Source: Lachnospiraceae bacterium (lineage in GTDB: Bacteria; Bacillota; Clostridia; Lachnospirales; Lachnospiraceae). From it: 64,000 nucleotides of DNA. Under the pieces are notes generated by a model. The model had not been told where the DNA came from. It was given only the letters and a program-made list of their open reading frames with translations, and did not search any database. Of the stretch, positions 52,822 to 60,767 are shown in pieces (position 1 is the stretch's first letter; each line of letters starts with the position of its first letter). The DNA is taken from assembly GCA_017526745.1 (NCBI GenBank), contig JAFXQX010000025.1, forward strand, positions 1-64,000. Direction: 5' to 3'. The position numbers were made by a program, and so were the translations under genes.

Positions 52822-55800
52822 ATGAGAAAGATCAGAACTGGAAAGAAAATCGCAAGAGCCATGGCACTCGGACTTGCCACAATGATCACACTGACAAGTG
52901 TGCCGGTGACGGTTAACGGTGATGAGCAGGATCCGGTTACGGGAGAAGCCGGAGACACTCCTATTCTTGTTGACACTATAATTGAGGAAATAGTTGATGA
53001 TGCCGATGGGCAGGCTCAAGCAGCAGAAGATTATACAGGTGTTGTTCAGAAAGATGACAAAACAGATCCTTTGACTATCGGCGAACAGGTCCAGGGTGCG
53101 CTTGATGATATAAATAATGCAAATGCTGCTCTTGCTGCCGGAAATACTTTTGTTGAAGGGGTAAAAGGTGCAGACGAGGTAAAAGGTGCAGATGAAATTG
53201 AGACTTATGTAGATGAATTAAGCAAGAGAGGAACAGCAGGTAAACCATACGATTATTCTGCACAGGTTACGGATGCGGAAGAAGATGTTAATAAGCAGGC
53301 GAATGCATTTGGCGTTAAACTTGACCCGACTACCGGTGAGGTAATTAACACCGACGGTCTTGATAATAAGGTAAGTACTGCCAATAATGAGGTAACAAAA
53401 GCCGAGGAAGCCAAGAAGGGTGCAAATACAGCGCTAAGCGGTGTACAAAGTGCAGTCGATACCGCAGACGGACAGGTCGCGGAGATCAATAAAAAGGGTG
53501 GTGTCAAGGAAAAAGCGGATAATGATACAACTGCTGCAAATACCGCTGTGGCTACAAAGAGCACGCTTGATTCGCAAACTCAGAAGAAATTGGAAGATAT
53601 AGCGGATATCCTTAATGATGCAGTTGTTGAGGACAATCTTGATAAAGCTGTTCAGTCTGTTATTGATGCTTCTGCACAGGCGGTTCAGGTTGCGGGTGAT
53701 AACCTGACTGTAGCCCAGAATGCATTTAAGAAGGCCAAGGATGCTGCTGATGAAGCTGAGAACCACAGCACCGATTATACCTATCAGCAGATGAAGACCG
53801 TCGCAGAATCTGCAAGGACGGCCGCAGATGGTGCCGAGAAGGCTGCAAGTGCCGCAGAGGATGCAGTTAAGACGGCAAAGGACGCGGAAGATAAGGCTCA
53901 GCAGGCGGTTGACGATGCACAGGCTGCTCTTACGAAGGTTAAGGAAGATGCAGCTGAGGTGCTTAGAGTATATCAGGGTCAGCTTAAAGATATCAATGAT
54001 CTTATCGATATTGCAAATGGATCAAGAAAGACTGCGCAGGATGCCATGAAACTGGCCAACGAAGCTATTGATAATGCGCTTAGGCTGATGGCTGATGATT
54101 CCGATCCGTCTGTAAAGAGTGCCAAGGCTATGGTTGAGGCAATGAATGAAGCTATAAAGGAGGCCAACAAAGCTATCAATGCAGTTACCGGCCTTATGTA
54201 TGACGAGAATATTAAGACGAAGTATAACAGTAATATCAGCAGAGAAGAAAGAGAAAAACTTAAAGCAATCCTAAAGCAAAATGCGTTTTACAATGCGGAA
54301 CGAAAGCAGATTGATACACAAACCAAGCTCAATAATCAGCTGAAAGCCCTCGATGCTGCTAAAAAGACATATGATGATGCAGTTGCCGCAACCGGAACTG
54401 CCGAGGAAAACAGGACAAAAGCATACAATTTGCTCCAGGAGATTGACAAACTGATAAACGGTATTGAAGGCGAGTATACACCCCTCTACGATACGCTCGA
54501 GGGTGCTACCGAACAGGATATCAAGAATATTAAATCAAATATTAAATCAATCCTTGCAACGGGACAGAGTTATGACTATTGGGAGCAGACAAAGAATAGT
54601 AACAAAACAGAAGCAGAAACTCAGGGTAAGGCGCTTGAGGATCTTGTTGCCCAAAACAAGACATTTGGTGAGACGGAACAGAAACTGACTGCAGATCAGA
54701 TCGTTACAAAGTACGATGCTCTGCAGGAAATAACCGATGGACTTAATGATGATTTAACCAAGAAAGATGGGTTGAACGACCAAATTGCCGCACAGAAGAA
54801 GATAATTGAGGATTGTAATAATAAAGGCAATTTGAAATCTGAAAAAGATAACGCATACGGTGCTTTCAAGACAACCGAAACCAATCTTAATAAGAAATAT
54901 GACCCCGAGCATTACAGGTATAATACAACGACTAAAAAATATGAGTTTGATAAGGATGACGACGGAAACTTCTATTATACCGCCGATTATAATGAACTCG
55001 TTGACAGTAGTAAGAAAATGAAGGACGGATATTGGTGCGGTGATGAGAAACTAAATGGAAAAGCAGATTACACGGACGATACTACCGGATCGCAATACAA
55101 GATAGTTGGTGAAGGTACAATAGATACATCCGAATTACCTGAGTGGTTAAGGGATAAGTATATAACCGTGTATCCTGGACCGGGAATAGATCATTACGAT
55201 AGTTCCACCGACAAACTTGTTCAAACCGTTAATTGCGATATCACAGATCACTATGGAAAGGAAGACGCTATTGTAAAGGTGGCCGAGGGTTCAGTAACAT
55301 GTAGCATAGATGTAGCAAATAATATTATTGAAGTGGTTAGACATCTTTTGAATGAAACTCTTCATGCGAAATTAACATATAAAGATGTTGAAAATGCTAA
55401 ACATAATGGAAATAAGTATAAGATTACTTTAACAAATGCCAATGCCAGCTGGATACCTGAGGGTGAGGAGCAAACCTTTGATTTGAAGTTTGCTGGCCAA
55501 AGCGTTACCCAGAAGCTGCTTGATGATGGGACAAAGGTTTTAAATTATCAAAATATAACAATAAAAACCATAGAAGGCGTCAACATTTGTTGGTACTCAG
55601 GCCAATTAGAGAGATCGTGGGATTACAAGAAATACGACCGCACTCTTTCGGACGATGCCCAAGCTGCTCTTGTTGAGCTGGAAGCGATCGATAATGCAGC
55701 AAAAGAAGCAAAAGAGCTGATAGGTTCTCAAAAAGGGGAATATGACAGCAAATTAGAGTTATGGAATGACAATGAAGCAAAACGTGCCGATGCTGCAAGA

Positions 55801-57276
55801 AAGCTTTATGGCTATGGAACAGAAGGTGCAAATGAAGATAACCCGGCTGCAGGATCACTGCTTGCAAATAAGAAGCAGAAAGAGGAAACTATAGCTACCA
55901 ACCAGAACTTGCTAGATTCTATCGGTACAGCTGTCAGCCAGTACGTCACTCCATTAAAAGGTCAGAAGTTCGCTGAAGGAAAGCTCAAGGAGGCAGATGA
56001 ATATGTCAAACCTGATGGGAACCCTGATGAGAATCTTGATAAGTATCTCACGGCAGCAGAGGGTGATCTGACCCGCATTAAGCAGGCAAGGATAAAGGCT
56101 CAAGACTATCTGAAGCTTGCAAATGATGCCCTGACCGAACTTGATGAAGCCCGCAAGAATGAGGTCGATGTTAAGGCAAGATATGATATAGTAAAGGGCA
56201 AGATAGATGATGCTCAGGCAAGGCTTAATCTTGTGGATAAGAAGCTTAAGGCTCTTAAGGCTGCGCATAAGACTGCGGTTGGAAAACTATCCGCAACTTC
56301 GGTAGATACCAAGATAACGCTTGATGACGATACTGTAGTTGATCTTGCAGAGCTTAATAATACACTCAATACTACGCTTACAACTCTTCGGGCTCAGAAG
56401 TTCAATACGGATGCCTACAATGCGCTTGGTTATGTGTATCCTGCAAATCTTGAAAAAAATCCCGAGGTACTTTCCATTGACCTCTTAAGCGAGAAACTTG
56501 CAGCTGCAATTGAAACGGCGGTCGATATTCTTGAGAGGGAGCAGAGTAATCTTGATGAAGTTAAAGCGGTAAGAGAAGAAGCTGAAAAGAAAGCCGGCGA
56601 TGCAAGGACGGCAGCAAATAAAGCAAAGGCAGAAGCCGACAGAGCTGCAAGAGCTTTGGCAGATTGGAAAGCACCTGTAAAGCCTGAAGAGAATAGTGGT
56701 ACAGAAGGAACGGATTCATCTTCCTCTTCTTCAAGTTCAAGCTCTGACGATGATGACGATTCATACGAAGAGTCAGGTTCGTCATCAAGTTCAACCACCG
56801 GCGCAACATACACCTACACCGGAGCAGATGCCGGAACACTTGGAAGCCTTGGACTTCCCGGATTAACAGCCGGTGATCTCGGAGCAGGAACAGGTGCAGG
56901 CCGTACGGTAGCACGTGGTGGCGCAGGCGCTGCTGCATCACGCGGCGTTGCAGGCGTAAGAGTTGATAACGGTGACGGCGAAGGAGAAGGCGATGCAGAC
57001 GCAAATGCGGTTGCACAAAGCGCTGATAACAATTCCATCCCCGTTGTTGACAATACCGGCAGGAAGAATAATACAGCCGGATCCGACAAGGAGATCGTTA
57101 AGCTTGAGAAAAATGAGGTGCCTCTTGCCGATAAACCTTTCGAAGAAGGTACCAACATGAATCTTCTCTGGCTTCTCGCAGCAGCTACAGCAGCAGGCGC
57201 AGGTGCTTACGGATACGGTAAGCACAGGAAGAAGGTTGCGGCAGCCGACGAGGTCAAGAAGTACAAAAAGAACTGA
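52822..57276 (+). CDS. Surface coiled-coil stalk protein 4 (largest)
   Basis: The 1484-aa protein starts at the ATG with AGGAGG upstream; this gives the family signal peptide (ARAMALGLATMI) and rejects longer in-frame starts. Layout: acidic N-region, a very long Ala/Lys/Asp-rich coiled coil 1 (about 86-683), a head (about 690-935), coiled coil 2 (about 943-1283), a Ser/Asp-rich stretch, a Gly/Thr-rich linker, VAGVRVDNG (about 1376), KLEKNEVPLADKP (about 1426), a membrane helix (about 1445-1465) and a Lys-rich tail. The head (WCGDEKLNGKADY, YITVYPGPGIDHYD, VNICWYSGQLERSWDY) has no visible similarity to the other three. The stalk is several times longer than in proteins 1-3. Confidence 0.82.
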   Translation: MRKIRTGKKIARAMALGLATMITLTSVPVTVNGDEQDPVTGEAGDTPILVDTIIEEIVDDADGQAQAAEDYTGVVQKDDKTDPLTIGEQVQGALDDINNANAALAAGNTFVEGVKGADEVKGADEIETYVDELSKRGTAGKPYDYSAQVTDAEEDVNKQANAFGVKLDPTTGEVINTDGLDNKVSTANNEVTKAEEAKKGANTALSGVQSAVDTADGQVAEINKKGGVKEKADNDTTAANTAVATKSTLDSQTQKKLEDIADILNDAVVEDNLDKAVQSVIDASAQAVQVAGDNLTVAQNAFKKAKDAADEAENHSTDYTYQQMKTVAESARTAADGAEKAASAAEDAVKTAKDAEDKAQQAVDDAQAALTKVKEDAAEVLRVYQGQLKDINDLIDIANGSRKTAQDAMKLANEAIDNALRLMADDSDPSVKSAKAMVEAMNEAIKEANKAINAVTGLMYDENIKTKYNSNISREEREKLKAILKQNAFYNAERKQIDTQTKLNNQLKALDAAKKTYDDAVAATGTAEENRTKAYNLLQEIDKLINGIEGEYTPLYDTLEGATEQDIKNIKSNIKSILATGQSYDYWEQTKNSNKTEAETQGKALEDLVAQNKTFGETEQKLTADQIVTKYDALQEITDGLNDDLTKKDGLNDQIAAQKKIIEDCNNKGNLKSEKDNAYGAFKTTETNLNKKYDPEHYRYNTTTKKYEFDKDDDGNFYYTADYNELVDSSKKMKDGYWCGDEKLNGKADYTDDTTGSQYKIVGEGTIDTSELPEWLRDKYITVYPGPGIDHYDSSTDKLVQTVNCDITDHYGKEDAIVKVAEGSVTCSIDVANNIIEVVRHLLNETLHAKLTYKDVENAKHNGNKYKITLTNANASWIPEGEEQTFDLKFAGQSVTQKLLDDGTKVLNYQNITIKTIEGVNICWYSGQLERSWDYKKYDRTLSDDAQAALVELEAIDNAAKEAKELIGSQKGEYDSKLELWNDNEAKRADAARKLYGYGTEGANEDNPAAGSLLANKKQKEETIATNQNLLDSIGTAVSQYVTPLKGQKFAEGKLKEADEYVKPDGNPDENLDKYLTAAEGDLTRIKQARIKAQDYLKLANDALTELDEARKNEVDVKARYDIVKGKIDDAQARLNLVDKKLKALKAAHKTAVGKLSATSVDTKITLDDDTVVDLAELNNTLNTTLTTLRAQKFNTDAYNALGYVYPANLEKNPEVLSIDLLSEKLAAAIETAVDILEREQSNLDEVKAVREEAEKKAGDARTAANKAKAEADRAARALADWKAPVKPEENSGTEGTDSSSSSSSSSSDDDDDSYEESGSSSSSTTGATYTYTGADAGTLGSLGLPGLTAGDLGAGTGAGRTVARGGAGAAASRGVAGVRVDNGDGEGEGDADANAVAQSADNNSIPVVDNTGRKNNTAGSDKEIVKLEKNEVPLADKPFEEGTNMNLLWLLAAATAAGAGAYGYGKHRKKVAAADEVKKYKKN

Positions 57277-57300
57277 TATAACCAATATTATATGATTTTT

Positions 57301-57330
57301 ACAGCGGGCATTGCCCGCTGTATTTTTTTG
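57301..57330 (+). terminator. Terminator of surface-protein gene 4
   Basis: A perfect 9-bp stem ACAGCGGGC / GCCCGCTGT with an ATT loop is followed by ATTTTTTT. Confidence 0.92.
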
Positions 57331-57549
57331 TGAGATATTCACAAAATAAAGGTCATGACAGGTGGAGGAGAAGCGTGATTTTCAGTGATTTTTCCGATAT
57401 TGATTGATGTTGTGGGGAGGGGTATTATGGCATTGCAAATGATTTTCACTTCACATCCCGTTCTTGAAACCTTTCGTAATGCATGTCTCAAGCATTTCAT
57501 TATGAATTAGCGGGTTGTTTCCTAGTTTAAGTCTGTAACACTAGTTCAA

Positions 57550-57579
57550 TTGACAAACCCTACTCAGTAGGAATATACT
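57550..57579 (+). promoter_or_regulatory. Promoter with operator in the spacer for the HigBA-like operon
   Basis: TTGACA (57550-57555) and TATACT (57574-57579) are 18 bp apart. The spacer holds a perfect palindrome CCTACT-C-AGTAGG (57559-57571). A repressor bound there would exclude RNA polymerase, which fits autorepression by the antitoxin. Confidence 0.72.
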
Positions 57580-57593
57580 AACAGGGAGATAAT

Positions 57594-57956
57594 ATGTGCG
57601 ATTATGAGATCATCCGAGGTTTTATCGAATCACCAAGGTTTTATAAACGCTGGATTGCTCTTGGATTCTCAGAAGAGGATCTGCTGGAATTACAACTGGT
57701 TCTAATTTCTGATCCGAAGATAGGGCCGGTAATGAGAGGAACCGGCAGACTTCGCAAGATGAGGTATGCATTCGAAGACCGTGGTAAGAGCGGAAGCGTT
57801 CGGGTTTTGTATGTTGATTTTGAAGAGCATGAGCGCATTTTTTTGTTAAATGTTTTTGCTAAAGACGAAAAGGAAAACCTGACCAGGGATGAGCGCAACA
57901 AAGTAAAGAAAGCTTTGAGTAAACTTGAAACTGAGTTATTTGGAGAAAAGATATGA
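57594..57956 (+). CDS. RelE/HigB-type toxin
   Basis: The 120-aa protein (ATG after AGGGAGA) has the compact RelE/HigB pattern: FYKRWIALGFSEEDLLELQLVLISDPKIGPVMRGTGRLRKMRYA, SVRVLYVDFEEHERIFLLNVFAKDEKENLTRDE and a C-terminal helix. The central RLRKMRYAFEDRGKSGSVRVLY and the LLNVFAKDEK strand are the usual ribosome-dependent mRNase core. Toxin-first order and a following HTH protein are typical of higBA and related loci. The two genes overlap by four bases (ATGA). Confidence 0.87.
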   Translation: MCDYEIIRGFIESPRFYKRWIALGFSEEDLLELQLVLISDPKIGPVMRGTGRLRKMRYAFEDRGKSGSVRVLYVDFEEHERIFLLNVFAKDEKENLTRDERNKVKKALSKLETELFGEKI

Positions 57957-58258
57957 GCGAATTCTACGACGAGATAATTGCTTCTGTCGATGAGACAATA
58001 GCAGCTTCGAAAAAAAACCAACTTAAGGAAACGATTTTTATTAAGCCAATCAAGAAGTATGATTCTGACGGGATCAGGCGCATCAGGAAGTCGCTTAACC
58101 TGACGCAGGCATTATTTGCAGGTGTGCTCGGTGTGTCGCCCAAGACGGTGGAGGCTTGGGAATCCGGAAGGAATATTCCCATGGGCCCCGCTTCAAGAGT
58201 TCTTGATCTGTTGGCGGAGGATAAGGAACTGGCTGACAGATTCATGAAGATGGGATAA
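57953..58258 (+). CDS. HigA/NadS-type HTH antitoxin
   Basis: The 101-aa protein has an N-terminal toxin-binding region (about 1-40) and a C-terminal XRE helix-turn-helix (IRRIRKSLNLTQALFAGVLGVSPKTVEAWESGRN), the order seen in HigA-like antitoxins encoded after RelE-family toxins. It should bind both the toxin and the palindrome in its promoter. Its start is coupled to the toxin stop by ATGA. Confidence 0.88.
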   Translation: MSEFYDEIIASVDETIAASKKNQLKETIFIKPIKKYDSDGIRRIRKSLNLTQALFAGVLGVSPKTVEAWESGRNIPMGPASRVLDLLAEDKELADRFMKMG

Positions 58259-58306
58259 GATGAGCATCATCCGTTTTCTAAAAATGCTGTTTTATTGCGG
58301 ATTTTC

Positions 58307-58337
58307 AGCGGGTCCCGAAGGGGCCCGCTTGTTGTTT
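58307..58337 (+). terminator. Terminator of the HigBA-like operon
   Basis: A 9-bp stem AGCGGGTCC / GGGCCCGCT (one G-T pair) is followed by TTGTTGTTT. Confidence 0.78.
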
Positions 58338-58363
58338 ACCGTGCAACATTATTTTGATACAAT
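58335..58363 (+). promoter_or_regulatory. Promoter immediately before the diguanylate cyclase start
   Basis: TTTACC (58335-58340) and TACAAT (58358-58363) are 17 bp apart. The start codon at 58372 is only 8 bases after the -10 element, which would give a leaderless transcript. Confidence 0.45.
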
Positions 58364-58371
58364 AATGGCAT

Positions 58372-59514
58372 ATGACAGGGACGATTAATCTTATAGCCGT
58401 ATATGTTGCCGACTATGCCGGCGTGCTGATCCTGTTGCTCATCCTGCTTGCCAAGGGATGGGAGCTTCCGGGCCGGCGTGGCGAGTCGTTTATTTTGCTG
58501 ATGCTTATAATCGCATCAATGATAAACTGCCTGATAGACCCTTTCATCTTTGCAGTTGACGGGCTGCCGGGCCCGGTAAACCGCGCCGTCGTTGTCTACG
58601 GTAATTCCGCCATATTCCTGTACAATCTGATAGTCGGAACGGGTGTGCTGGCGCTCATCATCAGGCATATCAACAAGAAGATAGCCAGGGTCCAGTATTT
58701 GATGATAGTTGCTCTTACCGCTCTCGAGACCATTATACTTATAGTCAATCTGTTCAAACCTCTCGTGTTTTATGTGGATGAGAACAATGTATACAGCAGG
58801 AGGCCGCTCTACTTCCTGTATATCGGCGTGGCGTTCTACCTTCTGATATACAGCCTTGTCGTCTATATCACGGCCAAGATAAGGGATGGTTCCGTGCGCT
58901 ACTTCCCGGTGTGGGAGTTCATCATACCGATAATCTGCGGAGTTACGCTTCAGACCCTGTTTTACGGCATATCGACCCAACCGGTCAGTTTTGCGATCGC
59001 CTTTTGCAGCATCGTCATCTGCCTGCAGAAAGAGTACCTGTATCTCGACAAGCTTACAGGTGCATATAACAGATATGAACTGGACAAGATCATCCGACAT
59101 TATGCAAGGCGCGGTCAGAAGAAGTTTGCCGCGATCATGCTTGACATGAACGGGTTCAAATCGATAAACGATGATTTTTCCCACAAGGAGGGAGACGAGG
59201 CGCTCAAGAACATGGCACATGTACTGACCCAGGTGGTCGGAAACGACGGGAACGTCATAAGATTTGCCGGAGATGAGTTTGTTATCGTCATGGATGCGAA
59301 TGACGACGATGATGTGGCGCTTATCACGCAAAAGATCAATGATGCGGTAAACAATTATAACGCCACGTCGGGCAAGCCCTACTGCCTGTCGGCATCGATC
59401 GGCGGCAAGGTGTTTGATACAAGTGATGCATCCGATGTTCTCGGCAGGATCGACCGTATCATGTATGAGAACAAGGTGGAATACTACAAAGATCATGACA
59501 GGAGGAGCCGTTAA
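58372..59514 (+). CDS. Membrane-bound diguanylate cyclase
   Basis: The 380-aa protein has about six or seven membrane helices (about 5-215) and a C-terminal GGDEF domain (about 222-375). The domain begins YLDKLTGAYNRYELD, contains AIMLDMNGFKSINDDFSHKEGDEAL, and its active-site motif is AGDEF (residues 299-303), a functional variant. It should make c-di-GMP in response to a membrane signal. No ribosome site is visible before the ATG. It abuts the next gene (GTG start directly after its stop), so the two are co-transcribed. Confidence 0.9.
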   Translation: MTGTINLIAVYVADYAGVLILLLILLAKGWELPGRRGESFILLMLIIASMINCLIDPFIFAVDGLPGPVNRAVVVYGNSAIFLYNLIVGTGVLALIIRHINKKIARVQYLMIVALTALETIILIVNLFKPLVFYVDENNVYSRRPLYFLYIGVAFYLLIYSLVVYITAKIRDGSVRYFPVWEFIIPIICGVTLQTLFYGISTQPVSFAIAFCSIVICLQKEYLYLDKLTGAYNRYELDKIIRHYARRGQKKFAAIMLDMNGFKSINDDFSHKEGDEALKNMAHVLTQVVGNDGNVIRFAGDEFVIVMDANDDDDVALITQKINDAVNNYNATSGKPYCLSASIGGKVFDTSDASDVLGRIDRIMYENKVEYYKDHDRRSR

Positions 59515-60285
59515 GTGCTTATTGATCAGATAGAAGATGTTGCAAGGCAGGCCGGAGAGATACTTCTTAATGCGGTACATCCCAAGGTGTTTACCAAGGA
59601 AGGGCATGCCAACTTCTGTACCGAAACGGATGAGAAGGTTCAGGAATTTCTTATAGGGGAATTAAGGAAGGTAGTTCCCGAGGCGGAATTTCTCGGCGAA
59701 GAGGACGGAATAGATGTATTTACGAAGAAGATGTCCGAGGGATACGTATTTGTCCTCGATCCTATCGACGGGACATCTAATTTTCTGTACGGATATCGTC
59801 CGTCGGTTGTCTCGATAGGCCTTCTCAAAGAAGGAAGACCGTTTATCGGCGTCATCTACAATCCGTATGACGATCTCATGTTTTCTGCCGAAAAGGGCAA
59901 GGGCGCATTCATGAACGGGAAGAGGATCACATCTTCCGACAGACCCCTTAAGGACTCGCTGGCCGTGTTCGGAAGCGCTCCATACTATGAGGAACTGCTC
60001 GATCATACCTTTGAACTTGCCAGAAACCTTGTGCCGCTTTGTGTTGATATCAGAAGGAGCGGAACGGCCGCATGGGATACGTGCTGTGTCGCCTGCGGAA
60101 GGGTCAGCCTGTACTTTGAGCTGCGCGTCCAGCTATGGGACTATGCCGCAGCTTCTGTCATTGCCGGGGAGGCCGGATGTGCGGTAAGTGATATCGAGGG
60201 GAATCCGCTCTCGTTTAAGGGGCCTTCTTCAATACTTGTAAGATCGCCGGGAGTACCGGATATTCCGGATGTTTTTCGGCAATAA
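59515..60285 (+). CDS. Inositol-monophosphatase-family phosphatase
   Basis: The 256-aa protein (GTG start directly after the upstream stop) has the metal-binding motifs of the family: GEED (residues 61-64), DPIDGT (Asp82 and Asp85) and LWDYAAA (Asp209). Members hydrolyse inositol phosphate, fructose-1,6-bisphosphate or 3'-phosphoadenosine phosphates, and the exact substrate cannot be told here. It is encoded with the diguanylate cyclase, but no functional link is evident. Confidence 0.9.
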   Translation: MLIDQIEDVARQAGEILLNAVHPKVFTKEGHANFCTETDEKVQEFLIGELRKVVPEAEFLGEEDGIDVFTKKMSEGYVFVLDPIDGTSNFLYGYRPSVVSIGLLKEGRPFIGVIYNPYDDLMFSAEKGKGAFMNGKRITSSDRPLKDSLAVFGSAPYYEELLDHTFELARNLVPLCVDIRRSGTAAWDTCCVACGRVSLYFELRVQLWDYAAASVIAGEAGCAVSDIEGNPLSFKGPSSILVRSPGVPDIPDVFRQ

Positions 60286-60349
60286 GGTTAATTATCTGCT
60301 GCCGGATGCCGATATACAGATCAGAGTAGCAGGCAGTTTGTAAAAGAGG

Positions 60350-60378
60350 TTGCACGAACTGTCATATAGTGCTACAAT
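60350..60378 (+). promoter_or_regulatory. Promoter of the small 84-aa gene
   Basis: TTGCAC (60350-60355) and TACAAT (60373-60378) are 17 bp apart, 47 bases before the start codon. Confidence 0.65.
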
Positions 60379-60425
60379 TGTAACAAACGATCAGGAAATG
60401 ACATTTTCGGGAAAGGAAATGTGAC

Positions 60426-60680
60426 ATGCAGGTAGGAGCAATATCAGCTGCAATGCCGATGCCTTACGTGTACAACACCAACAGGGTCGACAGAGCATCA
60501 ATGAACAAGATAGCGCCCATTGAGGACGATCTTCTCGAGTCCAAGACCGATTTTTCCGGACTTACGGAAGATGAGAACATCAATCCTCTTGCAGTGGGCC
60601 AGACGAAGGATTTTGCGACGGTTCTCGACATGCAGATGCAGGCGGGAGCTCAGAACGCAGCAAGACTTGGATTATTCTGA
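60426..60680 (+). CDS. Small conserved-looking protein, unknown function
   Basis: The 84-aa protein (after GGAAAGGAAATG) opens with MQVGAISAAMPMPYVYNTN and continues RVDRASMNKIAPIEDDLL and SKTDFSGLTEDENINPLAVG. It ends in a short amphipathic helix (MQMQAGAQNAARLGLF). From memory, similar short proteins occur widely in Lachnospiraceae, but no function is known to me. It has its own promoter and terminator and so forms a single-gene unit. Confidence 0.7.
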   Translation: MQVGAISAAMPMPYVYNTNRVDRASMNKIAPIEDDLLESKTDFSGLTEDENINPLAVGQTKDFATVLDMQMQAGAQNAARLGLF

Positions 60681-60705
60681 TTGGGTTTATTGGGATGGTT
60701 ACAAT

Positions 60706-60736
60706 AAAGGGACGGTTCATTTGAACCGTCCCTTTT
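60706..60736 (+). terminator. Terminator made of the GGGACGG palindrome
   Basis: Perfect 14-bp arms AAAGGGACGGTTCA / TGAACCGTCCCTTT (60706-60719, 60722-60735) are followed by TT. The core matches that of the two coding palindromes in the window, so this may be a short relative of them. It works as a terminator for the small gene and possibly for the convergent receptor gene. Confidence 0.85.
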
Positions 60737-60767
60737 GCTGTGCATACAGACTTTACGCTTAAGGATT

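Larger units (their letters stand above)
57277..57593 (+). other. 317-base gap between surface gene 4 and the HigBA-like pair
   Basis: It contains the terminator of gene 4 (57301-57330), about 200 bases with nothing recognisable, and the promoter/operator of the toxin-antitoxin pair (57550-57579). Confidence 0.7.

Noticed and set aside
58516-59607. 363-codon minus-strand frame opposite the diguanylate cyclase
   Set aside because: The plus strand has clear membrane helices and a full GGDEF domain; the reverse frame is His/Asp-rich without motifs.
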